From assembly GCA_021776245.1 (NCBI GenBank), contig JAJFGF010000014.1, positions 19,252-83,251 of the forward strand: a stretch of 64,000 nucleotides of DNA, read 5' to 3'. This stretch comes from Hyphococcus sp. (GTDB lineage: Bacteria > Pseudomonadota > Alphaproteobacteria > Caulobacterales > Parvularculaceae). How positions within the stretch are numbered: position 1 is the first letter of the stretch; the number at the start of each line of letters is the position of its first letter. The notes below the pieces were generated by a model. That model searched no databases. It saw nothing but the letters and a program-made list of their open reading frames with translations, and was not told the DNA's origin. Shown one piece after another: positions 60,503 through 64,000 of the stretch. The translations under genes were made by a program, and so were the position numbers.

Positions 60503-61702
60503 ATGAGCCGTAATGTTGTTGTTACCGGGATGGGCGCCGTCACTCCGATCGGCTCCGACGTAAAGGCTTATTGGCAAGGTCTTGCCGCCGGCAAATGCGG
60601 CATCGTCAAGCGCGAATATACGGCTGCCGATAAATATGCCATGACAGCGGCAACCGCGCCGATTGACGATGTTGAAGAGCGGTTGAAAGTCTTGCCGCGC
60701 GGCGACCGGTTTTCGCAATTGGCAGTCGTCGCCGCCGATGAAGCGGTCAAGCAAGCAGGCCTTGAAGTCGATGAAGCGCTTGCGCCGCGCGCCGCCTGCA
60801 TCATCGGCACTGGCATCGGCGGACAATCGACATTCGACAAATCCTATATCGGCCTGTTGTGTAATGGCCGCCGCCCGCATCCATTATCGATCCTGAAAAT
60901 TATTCCAAACGCGCCTGCAAGTCATTTGTCGATCCGTCATGGATTGCGCGGGCCGGCCTTTGCTATTTCCAGCGCCTGTGCGTCCGGCGCGCATGCGATT
61001 GGCGTCTGCGCCGATCTGATCCGCAATGGATCGGCCGATGTCGGTCTCGCGGGCGCGAGTGAAGCAATCCTGACCTATGGCGCGCTGGAAGCGTGGACAG
61101 CGATGCATATTCTGGCCGACGAAACCTGCAGGCCATTTTCCAAAAACCGCAACGGCCTCGTGATCGGCGAGGGCGCCGGCATTCTTGTTCTTGAAGAGGA
61201 AAACCACGCCCGTGAACGCGGCGCGGAAATTTTGGCGCGGATCGCGGGCTTCGGCATGAACGCAGACGGCAAGGATATGATCAATCCGTCAGCGGAGGGC
61301 GCCGCGGGCGCAATGAACGCCGCGCTGGAGGGCGTCAAGTTCAGCGATCCCCGGTCGGTTTACATCAATGCACATGGCACCGGGACGTTGATGAACGACC
61401 CGACCGAGACGAGAGCTGTGCGTTCGGTGTTCGGCACCGGCGCCGATGATCTGATTATTTCATCGACAAAATCCATGCATGGCCATCTTTTGGGCGCTGC
61501 TGGCGGTATCGAATCTATTGCCGCGATCCTGGCGCTGCGCGCGGGCGTGGCGCCGCCAACCGTCAATTATGATGAACCCGATCCCGCTTGCGATTTGAAT
61601 TATGCGCCCAATGAAGCCATTGAGCGCACATTCGATCTCGCAATATCCAATTCGTTCGCATTTGGCGGATTAAACGCCGTTGTCGCGTTTACGAAAGCCT
61701 GA
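60503..61702 (+). CDS. Beta-ketoacyl-ACP synthase (KAS II/NodE-like)
   Basis: 399 residues. Condenses acyl-ACP with malonyl-ACP. Catalytic triad visible: C159 in ISSACASGAH, H291 in NAHGTGTLMND and H328 in SMHGHLLGAAGG, with K323 nearby. LSIRHGLRGPAF and the GFGMNADGKDM loop near residue 249 vary from FabF. It follows the dedicated ACP, and no other synthase genes are next to it. Full acyl product unknown. Confidence 0.93.
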   Translation: MSRNVVVTGMGAVTPIGSDVKAYWQGLAAGKCGIVKREYTAADKYAMTAATAPIDDVEERLKVLPRGDRFSQLAVVAADEAVKQAGLEVDEALAPRAACIIGTGIGGQSTFDKSYIGLLCNGRRPHPLSILKIIPNAPASHLSIRHGLRGPAFAISSACASGAHAIGVCADLIRNGSADVGLAGASEAILTYGALEAWTAMHILADETCRPFSKNRNGLVIGEGAGILVLEEENHARERGAEILARIAGFGMNADGKDMINPSAEGAAGAMNAALEGVKFSDPRSVYINAHGTGTLMNDPTETRAVRSVFGTGADDLIISSTKSMHGHLLGAAGGIESIAAILALRAGVAPPTVNYDEPDPACDLNYAPNEAIERTFDLAISNSFAFGGLNAVVAFTKA

Positions 61703-61711
61703 TCAGGTGTT

Positions 61712-62068
61712 TTAGGCGTGCGCCGCGCGCCCGCCTGGAACGATGCGATGAACGGCCTGGCGCAGCCAGCGGAACCCGCCGATCATCAGGACAAGACCGA
61801 TATATCGGACGATATAAATCCCAAGATCTTCAGTAAATCCCTGAAAGATGGCGGCGATCGATGCGTAGATCGATTGCAAATCGGCGCCGGCGGAACTCAT
61901 CGAGGCAATCGGCCAGACAGTGCGATCAACTAAAATCGCCAAGAGGCCTACTTTCCAGATATTTGTGTCTCGTTTTGCGAAGGCGGCAAAGAGAAACGCC
62001 AAAATTACCGCGCGCGGCAGATCGGAACCGGAAAATCCGATGCCAAGGATATATTCTAAATCGTCCAT
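61712..62068 (-). CDS. Membrane protein of unknown function
   Basis: 118 residues, GGAG before ATG 62068. Three or four hydrophobic segments: about 18-33, 38-55, 63-78 and 83-101. No family recognised. It converges on the ketosynthase gene and is divergent from the Ada-like gene. Confidence 0.7.
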   Translation of the reverse strand: MDDLEYILGIGFSGSDLPRAVILAFLFAAFAKRDTNIWKVGLLAILVDRTVWPIASMSSAGADLQSIYASIAAIFQGFTEDLGIYIVRYIGLVLMIGGFRWLRQAVHRIVPGGRAAHA

Positions 62069-62227
62069 GACGTAGAGCTCCTTTTTGAGCTTGCCTGTCC
62101 CCTTAACGGGCTTTCCTGTCCGTATGACATTTACGCCCGATCAAGGTTAATGCCGGGTAAAATCAATAGATTTAATTTTCGCAAGAAACGGGTGTCACGG
62201 CGCGGGCTGGAGGCTTATTCAGGAGCA

Positions 62228-63115
62228 ATGACAACGGCTTCAACAACGACCCCGGCGCGATCGCGCCGCCAGCGAATCGACGGCTATGAGCCTGTGGCGC
62301 GGGCGATCGACTATCTGGTCGAGAATTTCGAGACGCTGCCGGATCTGGAGCATACGGCGGCCCATGTGGGCCTTTCGCCGCAACATTTTCAGCGTGTTTT
62401 CAAGGCGGGCGCCGGCGTTTCGCCCAAGCGGTTTCTGCAATATCTCGCCGCTGGAGAAGCCAAGCGCGCCATGGCGCAAGGCGCCAGCGTTTTAGATGCG
62501 TCATTGACGGCTGGTCTGTCGGGGCCGTCACGGCTGCACGATCTGTTTCTTGTTGCCGAAGCAATGACGCCCGGCGCCTATCGCCGCAAGGGCGAGGGGT
62601 TAACGATCCGTTACGCTTCGATCGACGGACCGCTTGGCCGTGTTCTCCTCGGCGCCACCGATCAGGGCGTTTGCTGGCTGAGCTTTGACGGATGCGGGGA
62701 CGCTGCTGCGTCGCTCGCGGAAATGAAAGAGGACTGGCCGGCGGCGGCGTTCAAATATGATCCGGATTTTATTGCGCCGCTCGCCGCACGCGCTTTTGCA
62801 TTTGCCGCGAACCGCGAGCTGGACGCGCCGTTGGGTTTGTTTGTTCAGGGAACGAATTTTCAGTTGAAAGTCTGGGAAGCTCTATTGCGCATTCCCTATG
62901 GCGCGCTTGTCACCTATGGCGACATTGCAAATGACATTGGCGCGCCGCGCGCATCGCGCGCTGTCGGCGCTGCTGTCGGCGCCAACATGGTTTCAGTGCT
63001 GATCCCCTGTCATCGGGTGATCTTGTCGTCAGGAATTGTTCACAATTACCGCTGGGGCGCCGCGCGCAAAAAAGCCATTCTCGCAATGGAAGGCGCAATG
63101 TCCGCCAGTGCGTGA
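62228..63115 (+). CDS. AraC-type regulator fused to methylated-DNA-cysteine S-methyltransferase (Ada C-terminal type)
   Basis: 295 residues from ATG 62228. N-terminal AraC helix-turn-helix pair: LEHTAAHVGLSPQHFQRVFKAGAGVSPKRFLQYL and LSGPSRLHDLFL. C-terminal alkyltransferase: FQLKVWEALLRIPYGALVTYGDIA, and VLIPCHRVILSSG with the active-site Cys in PCHRV. This matches Ada without its N-terminal zinc/phosphotriester domain, so it removes O6-alkylguanine lesions and may activate genes; the methyl sensor Cys of Ada is absent. Confidence 0.93.
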   Translation: MTTASTTTPARSRRQRIDGYEPVARAIDYLVENFETLPDLEHTAAHVGLSPQHFQRVFKAGAGVSPKRFLQYLAAGEAKRAMAQGASVLDASLTAGLSGPSRLHDLFLVAEAMTPGAYRRKGEGLTIRYASIDGPLGRVLLGATDQGVCWLSFDGCGDAAASLAEMKEDWPAAAFKYDPDFIAPLAARAFAFAANRELDAPLGLFVQGTNFQLKVWEALLRIPYGALVTYGDIANDIGAPRASRAVGAAVGANMVSVLIPCHRVILSSGIVHNYRWGAARKKAILAMEGAMSASA

Positions 63116-63128
63116 ATCAAGATAAAAA

Positions 63129-63155
63129 AACGCCCCGGCAATGCGGGGCGTTATT
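63129..63155. terminator. Terminator between convergent genes
   Basis: AACGCCCCG (63129-63137) / CGGGGCGTT (63144-63152) 9-bp perfect stem, loop GCAATG, A-run on the left and ATTTATT on the right. Serves the Ada-like gene and possibly ctrA. Confidence 0.85.
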
Positions 63156-63204
63156 TATTGGGATGGTGCAAGTTTTTTGGTACGCAACTTTTTTGTAGGT
63201 AGGT

Positions 63205-63906
63205 TCAGGCGACAGAAACCGCTTTTTCTTCCTGCGGATCGCGAAGCACATAGCCGCGGCCCCAGACTGTTTCGATGTAATGTTCGCCTTGGGTGGCTGA
63301 CGCGAGTTTCTTGCGCAGCTTGCAGATAAAGACGTCGATAATCTTCAATTCCGGCTCATCCATGCCGCCATACAGGTGGTTGAGGAACATTTCCTTGGTG
63401 AGCGTTGTGCCTTTGCGGAGCGATAAAAGCTCAAGCATTTGGTATTCTTTGCCGGTCAGATGCACGCGCTGTCCTGCGACTTCCACTGTTTTGGCGTCGA
63501 GGTTCACAATCAAATTGCCGGTCGTAATCACTGATTGCGAATGTCCTTTGGACCGGCGAACAATGGCGTGAATGCGCGCGACAAGTTCATCTTTGTGGAA
63601 CGGCTTGGTCATATAATCGTCTGCGCCAAATCCGAGGCCGCGGACTTTCGTTTCAATGTCGCCCTGACCCGTCAGGATAAGGATTGGCGTGTTGACCTTT
63701 GAAACCCTCAAAGATTTCAGAACATCAAAACCGGTCATGTCGGGCAGGTTCAGATCGAGAAGGATAATATCGTAGTCATAGACTTTACCGAGATCGACGC
63801 CTTCTTCACCTAAATCTGTTGTGTAACAATTGAAGCCGTCCGACTTCAGCATAAGCTCAATGCTTTGTGCAGTTGCGCCGTCATCTTCGATCAGCAAGAC
63901 TCGCAT
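63205..63906 (-). CDS. ctrA: Cell-cycle response regulator CtrA
   Basis: Essential regulator of replication start, flagella, division and methylation in many alphaproteobacteria. 233 residues. Receiver: [22 protein letters not shown], phospho-acceptor LLDLNLPD (D51), [35 protein letters not shown]. OmpR-type winged helix: [57 protein letters not shown]. Ends VSVA, a hydrophobic/Ala tail like the ClpXP signal of Caulobacter CtrA. Ribosome site GGAGACG precedes the ATG. Its upstream region continues to the window end; one TTAA is visible at 63943-63946 but no full TTAA-N7-TTAA box. Confidence 0.98.
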   Translation of the reverse strand: MRVLLIEDDGATAQSIELMLKSDGFNCYTTDLGEEGVDLGKVYDYDIILLDLNLPDMTGFDVLKSLRVSKVNTPILILTGQGDIETKVRGLGFGADDYMTKPFHKDELVARIHAIVRRSKGHSQSVITTGNLIVNLDAKTVEVAGQRVHLTGKEYQMLELLSLRKGTTLTKEMFLNHLYGGMDEPELKIIDVFICKLRKKLASATQGEHYIETVWGRGYVLRDPQEEKAVSVA

Positions 63907-64000
63907 TGTCCGTCTCCTTTGCGGCGCGTGTTCCCCTCGAAACTTAATCGCGCATTTTTATTTTGTAGCGCCAATGCTAACGATAATTTGCTTTCACAAT

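Noticed and set aside
63907..64000. CtrA autoregulatory box upstream of ctrA.
   Set aside because: Only one TTAA half site (63943-63946) is visible and no GANTC methylation site; the rest of the promoter lies outside the window.

Overview
The window is chromosomal DNA of an alphaproteobacterium. The evidence is a ctrA cell-cycle regulator at the right edge, a recA - VOC - alaS - icd neighbourhood, glyQ/glyS beside pyruvate phosphate dikinase, a class A RNase P RNA, a NadQ-type regulator near nadABC, and degenerate GAAC-N7-GAAC (alphaproteobacterial LexA-type) boxes before recA. Codon use is moderately GC-rich. A VPxPA-type sorting tail and several small dispersed palindromes fit Caulobacterales/Hyphomonadales/Parvularculales-like lineages, but the genus cannot be fixed from the sequence.

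Layout. 1-3.2 kb: the end of an acyl-CoA dehydrogenase, then a vsr/dcm methylation-repair pair. 3.4-9.4 kb: a secreted Arg/Gly repeat protein, a membrane-anchored AraC regulator, two exported proteins, and a CPBP protease - PadR - HAAS membrane cassette. 9.6-18.7 kb: glycyl-tRNA synthetase subunits, small metabolic genes, mtgA and ppdK. 18.9-28.4 kb: a SleB-like hydrolase, the nadA-nadB-nadC operon with a PqqB-like lipoprotein, an ArsR/SRPBCC pair, nadQ with an MBL hydrolase, a tyrosine phosphatase and an HD hydrolase. 28.8-32 kb: membrane protein, FkbM methyltransferase, AsmA. 32.2-34.65 kb: a 2452-bp IS1595-family element with 25-bp inverted repeats, an 8-bp target duplication and two unrelated passenger genes, inserted directly upstream of recA. 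34.8-42.7 kb: recA, a VOC protein, alaS, a cyclic-nucleotide-type K+ channel, a GIN-domain protein and icd. 42.9-48.7 kb: trmJ, a queuosine-precursor transporter, an HExxH secreted protein, a Baeyer-Villiger-type monooxygenase, a VPxPA-CTERM protein and rpsD. 48.8-50.2 kb: mlaA-mlaC. 50.4-55 kb: an ArsR-methyltransferase fusion with metF and a MetH lacking the homocysteine domain. 55-64 kb: djlA-like gene, DMT transporter, ampD-like amidase, rnpB, a yajQ gene, a dedicated ACP/ketosynthase pair, an Ada/Ogt-type methyltransferase and ctrA.

How it works together. Much of the window is housekeeping: aminoacyl-tRNA synthetases, NAD synthesis, the methionine cycle, DNA repair and envelope lipid transport. 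Three local regulatory circuits can be read from the DNA: NadQ with a 7-5-7 palindrome before nadA; an ArsR regulator whose two palindromes overlap its own promoter, which appears leaderless; and an ArsR-methyltransferase regulator with a 20-bp perfect palindrome before the metF-metH operon. The least explained parts are the IS1595 passenger module, the Arg/Gly repeat protein, the ACP/ketosynthase pair, a 3 x 16-bp repeat before the VOC gene and families of dispersed palindromic repeats.
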